Counted from the stretch's first letter, positions 8,999-17,148 are shown. The stretch: DNA of 64,000 nt from Neptunicoccus cionae (GCF_014643735.1 NZ_BMKA01000002.1:558001-622000); one strand, 5' to 3'. The notes: a model not told the origin generated them from the letters alone. Numbers and translations: made by a program.

Positions 8999-9733
8999 AT
9001 GAAATATTCTCCTTTTGTAACAAGCGGCGAAAACCGTCCCGCAAATATAATCATCCTTTGCGATCATGCGGCCAACTCAGTTCCCGCAGAGATTGCCGCC
9101 GGTGATTTGGGCCTGCCCGCTGACGATATGGAGCGCCACATCGCCTATGACATCGGCGCGGCAGGGACCTCAGAGCATCTGGGCCGGTTGCTGGATGCCC
9201 CCGTCGTCTGTTCCAACTTTTCCCGACTGGTCATCGATCCAAACAGGGGCGCGGATGATCCCACCTTGTTGATGCGCCTTTACGACGGCACGCTTATCCC
9301 CGCAAACCGCCATGCGGATGCAGCCGAGTTGGAAAGACGCATGGACCTGTGCCATCGCCCCTATCACGCTGAAGTGGCACGGTTGATTGAAACCAAAGAC
9401 CGGCCCGTTCTGATCTCTGTCCACAGCTTTACGCCACAATTGCGGGGCCGCCCGCCACGCCCGTGGGAAATTGGCGTGCTGTCAAACGATGACCGCCGCC
9501 TGTCGGACAGCCTCCTGGCCGAACTCGCCCGTGACACCAGCGTCACCATAGGGGACAACGTGCCTTATACCGGATATCTGACAGGGGATACGATGGACCA
9601 GCACGCCCTGCAAAACGGCCTGCTGCACACACTACTGGAACTACGGCAGGACCTGATTGCCACACCGGACGGTCAGGAAAAATGGGCCAGCTACCTTGCT
9701 CCCCACCTGCAAGTCGCCATATCCCGAACATAA
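8999..9733 (+). CDS. N-formylglutamate amidohydrolase-family protein (paralogue 1)
   Basis: Zinc-dependent amidohydrolase of the FGase (HutG-type) family, 244 residues. Family features are CDHAANSVP near the N-terminus (metal-ligand region), SRLVIDPNRG, a conserved HSFTPQLRGRPRPW-like stretch, and the C-terminal LLELRQDLI. Known members deformylate N-formylglutamate or hydrolyse related N-acyl amino acids; no other histidine-degradation genes lie nearby, so the substrate is open. The ATG is preceded by no strong ribosome site. A DUF1244 gene follows at 19 bases. A second paralogue lies at 53028. Confidence 0.85.
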   Translation: MKYSPFVTSGENRPANIIILCDHAANSVPAEIAAGDLGLPADDMERHIAYDIGAAGTSEHLGRLLDAPVVCSNFSRLVIDPNRGADDPTLLMRLYDGTLIPANRHADAAELERRMDLCHRPYHAEVARLIETKDRPVLISVHSFTPQLRGRPPRPWEIGVLSNDDRRLSDSLLAELARDTSVTIGDNVPYTGYLTGDTMDQHALQNGLLHTLLELRQDLIATPDGQEKWASYLAPHLQVAISRT

Positions 9734-9752
9734 CACGCAAAGGACCAAAGCC

Positions 9753-10046
9753 ATGGATGATCAAACCAAAATCGAACTGGAAGCCGCCGCTTTCCGCCGC
9801 CTGCAACAGCACTTGATGCAGGACCGCACCGACGTTCAAAACATCGACATGATGAACCTGACCGGTTTCTGCCGCAACTGCCTGTCCCGCTGGTATCAGG
9901 AAGCTGCCAACGAAAAAGGCATCGAGATGGACAAGGCAGAGGCCCGCGAAACCTTTTACGGCATGCCTTTTGAGGACTGGAAAGACAAATACCAGACCGA
10001 AGCCAGCGACCAGCAAAAAGCCGCGTTTAAAGACAGTCACAGCTAA
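9753..10046 (+). CDS. DUF1244 family protein
   Basis: A 97-residue cytoplasmic protein of the conserved proteobacterial DUF1244 family (function unknown). The signature GFCRNCLSRWY is at residues about 30-40, preceded by a helical FRRLQQHLMQ segment and followed by MPFEDWKDKYQ. The two cysteines in CRNC could bind a metal or be redox active, but nothing here proves it. An ATG at 9753 after GGACCAAAGCC fits; the longer open frame overlaps the preceding gene. Probably cotranscribed with the amidohydrolase. Confidence 0.88.
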   Translation: MDDQTKIELEAAAFRRLQQHLMQDRTDVQNIDMMNLTGFCRNCLSRWYQEAANEKGIEMDKAEARETFYGMPFEDWKDKYQTEASDQQKAAFKDSHS

Positions 10047-10054
10047 ACCAAAAA

Positions 10055-10083
10055 GACGAGCGCCCGACACTCAGGCGCTCGTC
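10055..10083. terminator. Terminator between DUF1244 and dat
   Basis: GACGAGCGCC (10055-10064) and GGCGCTCGTC (10074-10083) form a perfect 10-bp stem with a 9-base loop. The minus-strand side is followed by five T residues, so it mainly ends the dat transcript, and probably also stops the convergent one. Confidence 0.75.
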
Positions 10084-10132
10084 CACTCGGGGTTTCAATG
10101 TTCCCCAAATACTCAAAATCCGGCGGCGGCGA

Positions 10133-10984
10133 TCAGATCGCGCGTTTGCGGCTTTCATCCACATAGATTTCCCGCAACCGCTTAGACACAGCCCCGGGCG
10201 TTCCATCCCCGATCACAGACCCGTCCACTTTGACGACCGGCATCACAAAAGTAGAAGCTGACGAGATAAACGCCTCATCCGCATCGCGGGCTTCATCCGG
10301 AGTGAAGTTGCGCTCTTCGATTTCCATCTGCGCTTCGCTCGCATATTTCAGCAAGCTGGCGCGGGTGATCCCGTGCAGGATGTCATTGGACAGCCCCCGT
10401 GTGATGATCTTGTTGCCTTTGACGATATAGGCATTGTTCGAAGACCCTTCGGTCACAAAACCGTCTTCCACCAGCCAAGCGTCATCCGCTCCGGCGGCTT
10501 TGGCCATCATCTTGCACATGGACGGATACAACAGTTGAACCGTCTTGATGTCGCGACGCCCCCAGCGGATGTCATCCGCAAAGATCACCGAAATACCATT
10601 CGCCGCAGCAGGTGTGTCGAGCAACGGCTTGGACTGGGTGAACAGAACCAGCGTTGGCTTGGCATCCTTCGGATAAACAAAGTCCCGATCCGCAGCACCG
10701 CGGGTGATTTGCAGGTAAACGCCGCCCTGTTCCACATCGTTGCGCTTTACCAGCTCGCGGTGGATTTCCAGCAGATCGTCAAAGCCTTCGGGTTTGTCCA
10801 TGTCCAGCTCCGACAAAGACCGCTCCAGCCGTTTCAGGTGGCCTTCAAATTCCAGCAGTTTGCCGTCCAGAACAGACGTCACCTCGTACACACCGTCAGC
10901 CATAAGAAAGCCGCGATCAAACACCGAGACTTTGGCCTCTTCTTCCGGCAGGTAATCCCCGTTCAGGTAAACAATACGGCTCAT
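10133..10984 (-). CDS. dat: D-amino-acid aminotransferase
   Basis: PLP-dependent fold-type IV transaminase that interconverts D-alanine/2-oxoglutarate and pyruvate/D-glutamate and accepts other D-amino acids. The 283-residue product starts MSRIVYLNGDYLPEEEAKVSV; the PLP lysine is Lys147 in RRDIKTVQLLYP, and FVTEGSSNNAYIV is the cofactor phosphate region. The frame runs 18 codons further, but the family N-terminus sets ATG 10984. The gene starts 7 bases after the dgcA stop, which argues that D-amino acids (rather than branched-chain amino acids) are its physiological substrates. Branched-chain aminotransferase is the main alternative annotation, but the length and N-terminus favour Dat. Confidence 0.9.
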   Translation of the reverse strand: MSRIVYLNGDYLPEEEAKVSVFDRGFLMADGVYEVTSVLDGKLLEFEGHLKRLERSLSELDMDKPEGFDDLLEIHRELVKRNDVEQGGVYLQITRGAADRDFVYPKDAKPTLVLFTQSKPLLDTPAAANGISVIFADDIRWGRRDIKTVQLLYPSMCKMMAKAAGADDAWLVEDGFVTEGSSNNAYIVKGNKIITRGLSNDILHGITRASLLKYASEAQMEIEERNFTPDEARDADEAFISSASTFVMPVVKVDGSVIGDGTPGAVSKRLREIYVDESRKRAI

Positions 10985-10991
10985 GGTTTTT

Positions 10992-11960
10992 CTATCCCCA
11001 TAGTGCGGCTGAAGGTGGATAGACCCCAGCCTCGTCAAATTTCAAAGGTTCATCGCGGTCTTGCGCCAGAAGCAAGGGACCGTCAAGATCGGTTACAGCA
11101 GCGCCCTGCGCCACGATTGTTGCGGGCGCCATCGCAAGGGACGACCCCACCATGCAGCCCACCATTACCTTATAGCCCGCCGCCAAAGACGCCTCGCGCA
11201 GACGCAGGGCTTCGGTCAGACCGCCGGTCTTGTCCAGCTTGATATTGGCCATGTCATATTTACCTGCCAGATGGGACAGGGACGCGCTGTCGTGACAGCT
11301 TTCATCGGCGCAAACCGGCAGAACCCGCTGCAGTTCCAGCAGAGCATCATCTTCACCTGCAGGCAGTGGCTGTTCAACCATTTCCACCCCAAGGCGCACC
11401 AGAACCGGAGCGAGCGTTTTATACAAATCCGGCGTCCAGCCTTCGTTTGCATCCACAATAATGCGGGCATCCTTGGCACCGCGACGCACCGCTTCGATCC
11501 GCGCGACGTCTTCCTCGCCACCGCCCAGTTTGGTTTTCAGCAACGGGCGAAACGCATTTTCTGCTGCCTGTTTTTCCATTTCCGCAGGGGTGGCCAGCGA
11601 CAGGGTGTAGGCGGTAATTTCCGGTTTTGGCGCAGGAAGTCCGGCCAGCTCCCAAACACGCTTTCCGGCAGTCTTTGCTTCCAGATCCCAAAGCGCACAG
11701 TCCACCGCATTGCGTGCCGCGCCAGCGGGCAACATATCAAGCAGACCCTCGCGGTCCAATGTACCGGAGAGGCTTTTGACCTGATCGGTCACGGACTCCA
11801 GTGTTTCACCGTAACGGGCGTAGGGCACACATTCCCCCCAGCCTGTCACCCCGTTTTGCGTCACCCGCACCGTCAGCACTTTGGCCTCGGTCCGGGAACC
11901 CCGCGCGATGGTAAAGACCTGCGCGAGCTTGAAAACATCAGGGGTGACAGTAATTTGCAA
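10992..11960 (-). CDS. dgcA: N-acetyl-D-glutamate racemase / dipeptide epimerase (DgcA)
   Basis: Enolase-superfamily epimerase of the muconate-lactonizing subgroup. A TTG start at 11960 is chosen because AAGGA lies 7 bases upstream and it gives the family length (322 residues); the ATG at 12035 would add 25 atypical residues. Barrel residues are visible: KTKLGGG (catalytic lysine), IVDANEGW, VEQPLP, CADESCHD and NIKLDKTGG (second catalytic lysine). Members were first annotated L-Ala-D/L-Glu epimerases. In marine proteobacteria DgcA is described as the racemase that converts N-acetyl-D-glutamate to the L form after DgcN acts; the adjacent dgcN supports this role here. Confidence 0.88.
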   Translation of the reverse strand: MQITVTPDVFKLAQVFTIARGSRTEAKVLTVRVTQNGVTGWGECVPYARYGETLESVTDQVKSLSGTLDREGLLDMLPAGAARNAVDCALWDLEAKTAGKRVWELAGLPAPKPEITAYTLSLATPAEMEKQAAENAFRPLLKTKLGGGEEDVARIEAVRRGAKDARIIVDANEGWTPDLYKTLAPVLVRLGVEMVEQPLPAGEDDALLELQRVLPVCADESCHDSASLSHLAGKYDMANIKLDKTGGLTEALRLREASLAAGYKVMVGCMVGSSLAMAPATIVAQGAAVTDLDGPLLLAQDRDEPLKFDEAGVYPPSAALWG

Positions 11961-12060
11961 GGGATTGTCCTTTCGTACCGGCCCCGAACTGGGTTGGGAA
12001 CCGTTTCGAGTATTCATTGCGACAGTCCGGCGCACAGGTCCGGACTGTCAGATTTCGACT

Positions 12061-13062
12061 TTATACAGCGTCCAGCGCATCTACCAGACGACCGGCACCA
12101 TGACGGAAAGGATCAACCGTTGGCAAGCCCATCTCGGCCTCAACCTGCTGCAGGTAGGCGTTTGCTTCATCTTCGGACATATGCTGTGTGTTGACCGAAA
12201 TACCGACAACTTTACAGGCCGGATTGGCGACCTGTGCCAGCGGCAACGCGGTATCGCGCAAGGTTGCAAGGCTTGGCAGCTGGTATTCCGGCAGGCCGCG
12301 CATGTGGGTGCGGGTTGGTTCGTGACACAGGATCAGCGCATCAGGCTGGCCCCCGTGGATCAACGCCATGGTCACACCGGAATAGGACACGTGGAACAAT
12401 GAACCCTGCCCTTCGATCAGATCCCAATGATCTTCGTCATTGTCAGGGGTCACATATTCCACAGAACCAGCCATGAAGTCGGCAATCACAGCATCAAGCG
12501 GCACACCGTCGCCAGTGATGAGAATGCCGGTTTGGCCCGTCGCACGGAAAGAAGCTTTCATGCCCCGCTCCAGCATTTCCCGCTCCATCGCGATGCCGGT
12601 ATACATCTTACCAACCGAACAATCTGTCCCCACAGCAAGTACACGCTTGCCGCTGCGCTTCGTACCGTTTGCAATCGGGTATTCCACCGAAGGAATCCGC
12701 ACATCGTGCAGGGACCGGCCATTTGCTTCAGCCGCCGCCACCAGATCAGGCTCGTCCCGCAGTAGGTTATGCAGCCCGCTGGCAATATCCATGCCTTTGT
12801 TCAGCGCCTCGACCAGCACTTCCTTCCACGCGGCAGAAATAACGCCACCACGGTTAGCCACACCGATCACCAGTGTTTTGCAGCCAGCGGCCACAGCCTC
12901 GTCGATGGTCATGTCAGTCATGCCCATATCGGCCTTGCAGCCTTCCATACGGTATTGACCCAAGGACGCATCGGGACGCCAGTCCTTAATACCTTGTGCA
13001 ACTTTCGCGGCCAGACCATCGGGCGCGTCGCCCAGGAACAACAAATACGGTGTCTCAATCAT
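12061..13062 (-). CDS. dgcN: D-glutamate N-acetyltransferase DgcN (DUF1611)
   Basis: A 333-residue protein of the former DUF1611 family. The N-terminal Rossmann-like part begins MIETPYLLFLGDAPDGLAAK; a P-loop-like GTDCSVGKM near residue 150 opens the C-terminal domain, and GQGSLFHVSYSG and LCHEPTRTHMRG are conserved stretches. Family members in marine bacteria acetylate D-glutamate, giving the substrate of DgcA, so that D-Glu enters metabolism as N-acetyl-L-Glu. dgcN leads the dgcN-dgcA-dat unit (about 100 bases to dgcA, 7 from dgcA to dat). The upstream gap holds conspicuous palindromes that may be operators. Confidence 0.88.
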   Translation of the reverse strand: MIETPYLLFLGDAPDGLAAKVAQGIKDWRPDASLGQYRMEGCKADMGMTDMTIDEAVAAGCKTLVIGVANRGGVISAAWKEVLVEALNKGMDIASGLHNLLRDEPDLVAAAEANGRSLHDVRIPSVEYPIANGTKRSGKRVLAVGTDCSVGKMYTGIAMEREMLERGMKASFRATGQTGILITGDGVPLDAVIADFMAGSVEYVTPDNDEDHWDLIEGQGSLFHVSYSGVTMALIHGGQPDALILCHEPTRTHMRGLPEYQLPSLATLRDTALPLAQVANPACKVVGISVNTQHMSEDEANAYLQQVEAEMGLPTVDPFRHGAGRLVDALDAV

Positions 13063-13145
13063 AGCGGTTTCCTTCGAATCTATCAGGCAGTGTTTAACGG
13101 CACCTTAATAGAGGCCAGAAAGAATTACTTTGACCATTCCAACAC

Positions 13146-13204
13146 GGACGTCACGTCCTGCGGGAGAATATTCGAAGTATTACACGATTCCTCGAAGAAT
13201 ATTC
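13146..13204 (-). promoter_or_regulatory. Palindromic sites upstream of dgcN
   Basis: GGACGT-C-ACGTCC (13146-13158) is a perfect inverted repeat around one base. Two identical 8-base palindromes GAATATTC (13166-13173 and 13197-13204) follow, 31 bases apart start to start (about three helical turns), each flanked by a CGAA. They lie 84-142 bases upstream of dgcN, between it and the end of the sensor-kinase gene, a position suited to operators for the dgcN transcript. No regulator gene of the DgcR type is adjacent. Confidence 0.4.
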
Positions 13205-13278
13205 GCCCTGCTCGCAACCGCGCGCGCAAATGGCGTAGTTTAGACAGGTAAACAGCGCGATACGGAGCGAGCTAGTTT

Positions 13279-14664
13279 TCAACCCTCACCGCGCGGCAGC
13301 CAGACGCGGAACGCCGCACCTTTTGCAGAGTTTTCAAGCAGTTCCAACTTACCGCCGTGCCCAGCCACCAGTTCTTCGGAAATAGCCAAGCCGAGTCCTG
13401 TGCCGCCTTTGCGCACATTGCCTTCAAACGGTTTGAAAATATTGTCGAGCGCCTTAGCCGGAAGGCCGGGACCGGAATCGCGCACGTGGATTTCCCATCC
13501 GTCCGGCTGCTCCCGTCCCTCAATTTCGATGCGCCCACCCGAAGCGTTTTCCATCGCTTGGCGGGCATTGCGCACTAGGTTGCTCACGACGCGGTAAATC
13601 TGCTCTTCATCTGCGACAACATCCAGTCCATGTGCAGGCAGAGCCACGATCTCGACCGTGCCATTCCCCAGCGCCAGTGTTTCAGCCTCCACCACGTCTG
13701 CCAGCAGATGGTCCATTGCGAAGGGACGCCGGTTTGGCGCAACCTCCTGCGCCTTGCCATAGGTTAACGTGCTCTCACAAAGGTTAACCGCACGAGACAG
13801 ACTGTTGAGCAGCTTCGGCGCGATCTTCTGAACGCCGGGATCATGGCTACTTTCCATCCGGTCGGCCAAAAGTTGCGTTGTCGTCAGAATATTGCGCAGA
13901 TCATGGCTGATCTTGGACACAGCCCCGCCCAGCGCCGCCAGCCGTTCTTTCTGACGCAAGGACTGACTTAACTGGATTTCCATCCCCTGAAGCGCAGTTT
14001 CTGCCTCGAACAGTTCAGCCACGGTTGCCTTTGGCTGAATAATGCGGCGGCTGTCTTCCGGCGCATCGCCGTAGTTCTTGATCTGCCGCACCAACCGCTC
14101 CATCGGGCGCACCATAAAACGGCGCACTGCCAGAAACAAAAGCGAAGCCGTCACCACAGAAATCACCGCTGAAAGCAATAAGATGCGTCGCCCGTAATCC
14201 CAAAGCGCGGCACGCAAGGGCGGTTCGTGCATCGCGGCTTCGATCAAAAGGCCCGCCCCTTTGACCGGCGCGCCCATCACACGGATCACGCGGTCCCTGT
14301 GTTGCAACATAGTAGCAAAGGCATCGCGGATCAGCGTCAGCGCCGAGGCATCCCGCAAATCATAGGTCTGATCCACCATCGCCGTCATCGGCGAGCTGAG
14401 TATCAGTTCGCGCATCTGATTGCGGCGCAAAACGATGTTCAAAACGCCCGCGTTCTCCAACAACTCCGCTTCCAGTTCCGGTTCCACCATATCGTTGGCG
14501 GTGGCCAGCAACGACAGCGAAGCAATCTGCGAGCGTTCCAGACGCTCTTGAAGATAGTCGACGCGGAACCGTGCGACAGAGGGTACAAAGATCAGCACTT
14601 CGGCCAGCATGACGAAGATAATCGTCAGCAGCAAAAAACGCCCGGAGAGTGATCTTAAGAACAT
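13279..14664 (-). CDS. Membrane sensor histidine kinase (orphan)
   Basis: Inner-membrane two-component sensor of 461 residues. TM1 covers about residues 9-30, a periplasmic domain about 31-158, TM2 about 160-180 (ILLLSAVISVVTASLLFLAV), then a HAMP-like linker and a coiled coil. The phosphoacceptor is His254 in KISHDLRN. The ATPase domain shows the N box NLVRNARQAM, the G1 motif DSGPGLP and the G2 motif GGTGLGLAI. No response-regulator gene is adjacent, so the partner is unknown. It may monitor cell-envelope conditions. The start is conventional; the region between it and the downstream dgcN unit is 216 bases. Confidence 0.9.
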   Translation of the reverse strand: MFLRSLSGRFLLLTIIFVMLAEVLIFVPSVARFRVDYLQERLERSQIASLSLLATANDMVEPELEAELLENAGVLNIVLRRNQMRELILSSPMTAMVDQTYDLRDASALTLIRDAFATMLQHRDRVIRVMGAPVKGAGLLIEAAMHEPPLRAALWDYGRRILLLSAVISVVTASLLFLAVRRFMVRPMERLVRQIKNYGDAPEDSRRIIQPKATVAELFEAETALQGMEIQLSQSLRQKERLAALGGAVSKISHDLRNILTTTQLLADRMESSHDPGVQKIAPKLLNSLSRAVNLCESTLTYGKAQEVAPNRRPFAMDHLLADVVEAETLALGNGTVEIVALPAHGLDVVADEEQIYRVVSNLVRNARQAMENASGGRIEIEGREQPDGWEIHVRDSGPGLPAKALDNIFKPFEGNVRKGGTGLGLAISEELVAGHGGKLELLENSAKGAAFRVWLPRGEG

Positions 14665-14733
14665 CCTGACCCCTGAACTTATGTCTGGTTAACAGACCTG
14701 CCGTATAAGTTACGCACGCCGTCTATTACCAGA

Positions 14734-16170
14734 TCAAAAACGCTGCACAAAGCGGACAAAGCGCTTCACCCAGATATTGTCGAAAAGCCTCGGGGTGAAA
14801 TAGGCACCGGCCACCCGCTTATTCACTTCGCCCAGTGTCGGATAGGGAGAGACCATCGCGGCCACAGCCCCCATTTTCAGCTTATTGGCAATGGCAAGCG
14901 CCCAGATCTGGATGAGTTCACCCGCCTGCGCCCCCGCAATCGAAGCCCCGACAGGCCGCCCTTTGACAACCATGACCTTAACCAGCCCGCGGGTTTTCAG
15001 TTCCGCCCGCGCGCGATCATTCTCACCATAGTCGAACCTGACCACCTCTAGTTTGTCGCCATGTTCTTTTCGGGCCTGCGCCTCTGTCAGGCCGACCTGC
15101 GCCAGCTCCGGATCGGTGTAAGTGGCCCAGGGGATGTGATCGGTTTTGGCCTGCGAAGGCAATCCAAACAATGCCGAGCGGATGATCACGCCGGCATGAT
15201 AGTTGGCCACGTGCGTAAATTGCAAACCACCAGCCACGTCGCCGATGGCGTAAATGCGTTTGTTTGTCGTCTTCAAGCTGTCATCAACTTTGACTCCCCC
15301 TTTGGCAGGTTCAACGCCGGCCGTTTCAAGGTTCAGCCGGTCCACATTCGGCTTGCGCCCCACCGCCATCAAAAGATGGGAACCTTTGAACTGCTTCCCG
15401 TCACCGGTTTGCACGGTGATCGCGCCATCGGTTCCGCTGATCTTTTCGGCTTGCGCCCCCTCGATCACCTCTACTCCTTCGGCGCGGATATTCTCAAGAA
15501 CGATCGCAGCCAGCTCCGGATCATCCTTGCCAAGCGCCTTGTCCCCTTCAATCACAGTCACACCGCAGCCAAGCCGACGGTGCGCCTGTGCCAGTTCCAT
15601 TCCGATCGGCCCACCACCGATGATGATCAGATGCTCCGGCCGGTCCCGTAGATCAAAAATAGTCTCGTTCGTGAAATACGGTACATCCTCCAATCCCGGA
15701 ATCGGCGGCACAAAGGGCGACGAACCAGTGGCAATAACAAAACGACGCGCTTTGATAATCGCGTTACCGGCGCGCAACTCTGACTTTGACACAAAACTCC
15801 CGTAGTCCTGTATCACGGTGACGCCCAAACGCTCGAACCGCTCAACACTGTCGTGCGGCTCAATCCCGGCGATGACGCGATCTACATGGTCTTTGGCTGC
15901 ACCAAAATCCACATTCGGATCGGCCACGCCGACACCAAAAGGCCCGCCGGTTTCAAACGCATGCGCATGTTTGCCCGCAGCAATTAGCGCCTTTGAAGGA
16001 ACGCAGCCGTAGTTCAGGCAATCCCCGCCCATTTTGTGCCCTTCCACCAGCACAACACGCGCGCCCATTTGCACAGCACCCGCCGCAACCGACAACCCGC
16101 CAGAGCCACCGCCAATGACACATAAGTCCACGTCTAACCGATGTTCGGTTCCTGCATCCTGTCCCATCAC
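14734..16170 (-). CDS. FAD-dependent pyridine nucleotide-disulphide oxidoreductase (MerA/Lpd-like)
   Basis: A 478-residue class I flavoprotein disulphide reductase. The FAD-binding motif is CVIGGGSGGLSVAAGA (about residues 17-32), the redox-active disulphide lies in GGDCLNYGCVPSK, and the NAD-binding motif is IIIGGGPIGMELAQAH. The C-terminal dimer-interface motif, usually HPT in lipoamide dehydrogenase and glutathione reductase (the catalytic His), reads YPTLGE here, so the usual proton-relay His is missing. It is therefore unlikely to be a standard lipoamide dehydrogenase. The N-terminal MMGQDAG overlaps the stop of the upstream membrane-protein gene by 4 bases, indicating tight coupling of the two. 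Confidence 0.85.
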   Translation of the reverse strand: MMGQDAGTEHRLDVDLCVIGGGSGGLSVAAGAVQMGARVVLVEGHKMGGDCLNYGCVPSKALIAAGKHAHAFETGGPFGVGVADPNVDFGAAKDHVDRVIAGIEPHDSVERFERLGVTVIQDYGSFVSKSELRAGNAIIKARRFVIATGSSPFVPPIPGLEDVPYFTNETIFDLRDRPEHLIIIGGGPIGMELAQAHRRLGCGVTVIEGDKALGKDDPELAAIVLENIRAEGVEVIEGAQAEKISGTDGAITVQTGDGKQFKGSHLLMAVGRKPNVDRLNLETAGVEPAKGGVKVDDSLKTTNKRIYAIGDVAGGLQFTHVANYHAGVIIRSALFGLPSQAKTDHIPWATYTDPELAQVGLTEAQARKEHGDKLEVVRFDYGENDRARAELKTRGLVKVMVVKGRPVGASIAGAQAGELIQIWALAIANKLKMGAVAAMVSPYPTLGEVNKRVAGAYFTPRLFDNIWVKRFVRFVQRF

Positions 16171-16889
16171 GCTACATCCTTCTTCTTAACAAATCGTTTC
16201 AACACAATCGGCAAAGTCGCCAGCGCACACAGCCCCAGAATGGGTCCTAGAATATGGGGTTCAAAGACAATCCCCAGATCGGGCGTTTCCCCCCTAGCAA
16301 ACACTGCACCTAGCCCGGAACCGACCGAAGTATAGACAATAGACCCCGGCATGATCCCGAAAAACGTTGTCAAAGCAAAGTTCCGCAACCCAACCCCAAG
16401 AAACGCCGGCGCCAAGTTCGCCAGAAAGAAAGGAATCACCGGCACAAGGCGCATCAAAAGCAGGTAACTGATCTCGTTATCCCGCAGCCCTGCCTCCATC
16501 CGGTTGATCAATCCCGGCCGGTCCTGCAACCGCGCATGCAGCGCATCGCCGAGCCCCGTCTTTGCAGCCAGAAAAATCGCCACCGCCCCGAGAGTTGCCC
16601 CGATCACACAAAACAGAGCACCTGGGAAGATGCCAAACAAGAAACCACCAGTCAGCGTCATCACTGCCGCCCCTGGCAAAGAAAAGGCAACGACGGTCAC
16701 ATAAACAGCAATAAAACCAAGCCCTGCGATCAGAAAATTCGCATTACGCCAAGCCAGCAAAGTCTCGCGGTGATCGCGTAAGGTATCAAAGGTCAGCACA
16801 TCGCGAAGGGTGAAAAAACCCACCAAAGCGACCAGCGCAATTCCGACCAACGGCCATATCCGCCTCGCGGTAACAGTTTTTTTACTCAT
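16167..16889 (-). CDS. TVP38/TMEM64 (VTT, SNARE-associated) family membrane protein
   Basis: A 240-residue integral membrane protein of the DedA-like VTT superfamily. The conserved core is LTGGFLFGIFPGALFCVIGATLGAVAIFLAAK-type sequence with a G-rich re-entrant region, and the family motif RLVPVIPFFLANLAPAFLGV about residues 146-165. Six or so hydrophobic segments can be seen. Several VTT proteins move lipids across membranes; whether this one does is unknown. Its stop overlaps the start of the flavoprotein reductase, a pairing that suggests a common redox or membrane-related task. A possible small upstream ORF also overlaps its start. Confidence 0.87.
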   Translation of the reverse strand: MSKKTVTARRIWPLVGIALVALVGFFTLRDVLTFDTLRDHRETLLAWRNANFLIAGLGFIAVYVTVVAFSLPGAAVMTLTGGFLFGIFPGALFCVIGATLGAVAIFLAAKTGLGDALHARLQDRPGLINRMEAGLRDNEISYLLLMRLVPVIPFFLANLAPAFLGVGLRNFALTTFFGIMPGSIVYTSVGSGLGAVFARGETPDLGIVFEPHILGPILGLCALATLPIVLKRFVKKKDVA

Positions 16890-17148
16890 TCGCCGTAAAC
16901 TTCCTGACTAAGACATGCGGGCAGAAATACCCTTTGGAACCTATCTGCTGCACCGCATCGCCCAAAGATACCCCGCTCACGGGTGGTTGATCGCCCGTTA
17001 GTAAATGTTTCAGTTTTCTGGACCTTCGCGCGGCTGCCCTGTATACGGTTCTTACTGGCAGGACAGGCAATACGCGTTGGCCGAACGGGCACACCCGAAA
17101 TAATCCAGATTTTTTTCTGCTCTTGCGAATTGACTTACCAATCCCCAC
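16882..17148 (-). CDS. Possible small protein upstream of the TVP38 gene
   Basis: An 88-codon frame with a GTG start (17148) or an internal TTG, ending at TAA 16882. The C-terminal half (VSLGDAVQQIGSKGYFCPHV and a basic end) looks protein-like, and its stop overlaps the TVP38 ATG as AATGAGTAA, the geometry of coupled genes. The N-terminal half has an odd composition, lacks a ribosome site and overlaps the likely rpmH promoter, so a shorter form or no gene at all is possible. I do not recognise it. Confidence 0.25.
   Translation of the reverse strand: MGIGKSIRKSRKKSGLFRVCPFGQRVLPVLPVRTVYRAAARRSRKLKHLLTGDQPPVSGVSLGDAVQQIGSKGYFCPHVLVRKFTANE

Noticed and set aside
10133-10984. Branched-chain aminotransferase (IlvE)
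   Set aside because: Length and N-terminus fit D-amino-acid aminotransferase better, and the gene sits with dgcA and dgcN.
11061-12194. A 377-codon frame opposite dgcA
   Set aside because: Antisense shadow; the opposite strand encodes a clear enolase-superfamily enzyme.
14734-16170. Dihydrolipoamide dehydrogenase as the product of the flavoprotein gene
   Set aside because: The C-terminal HPT motif is YPT and no 2-oxoacid dehydrogenase genes are nearby, so only the general family is claimed.
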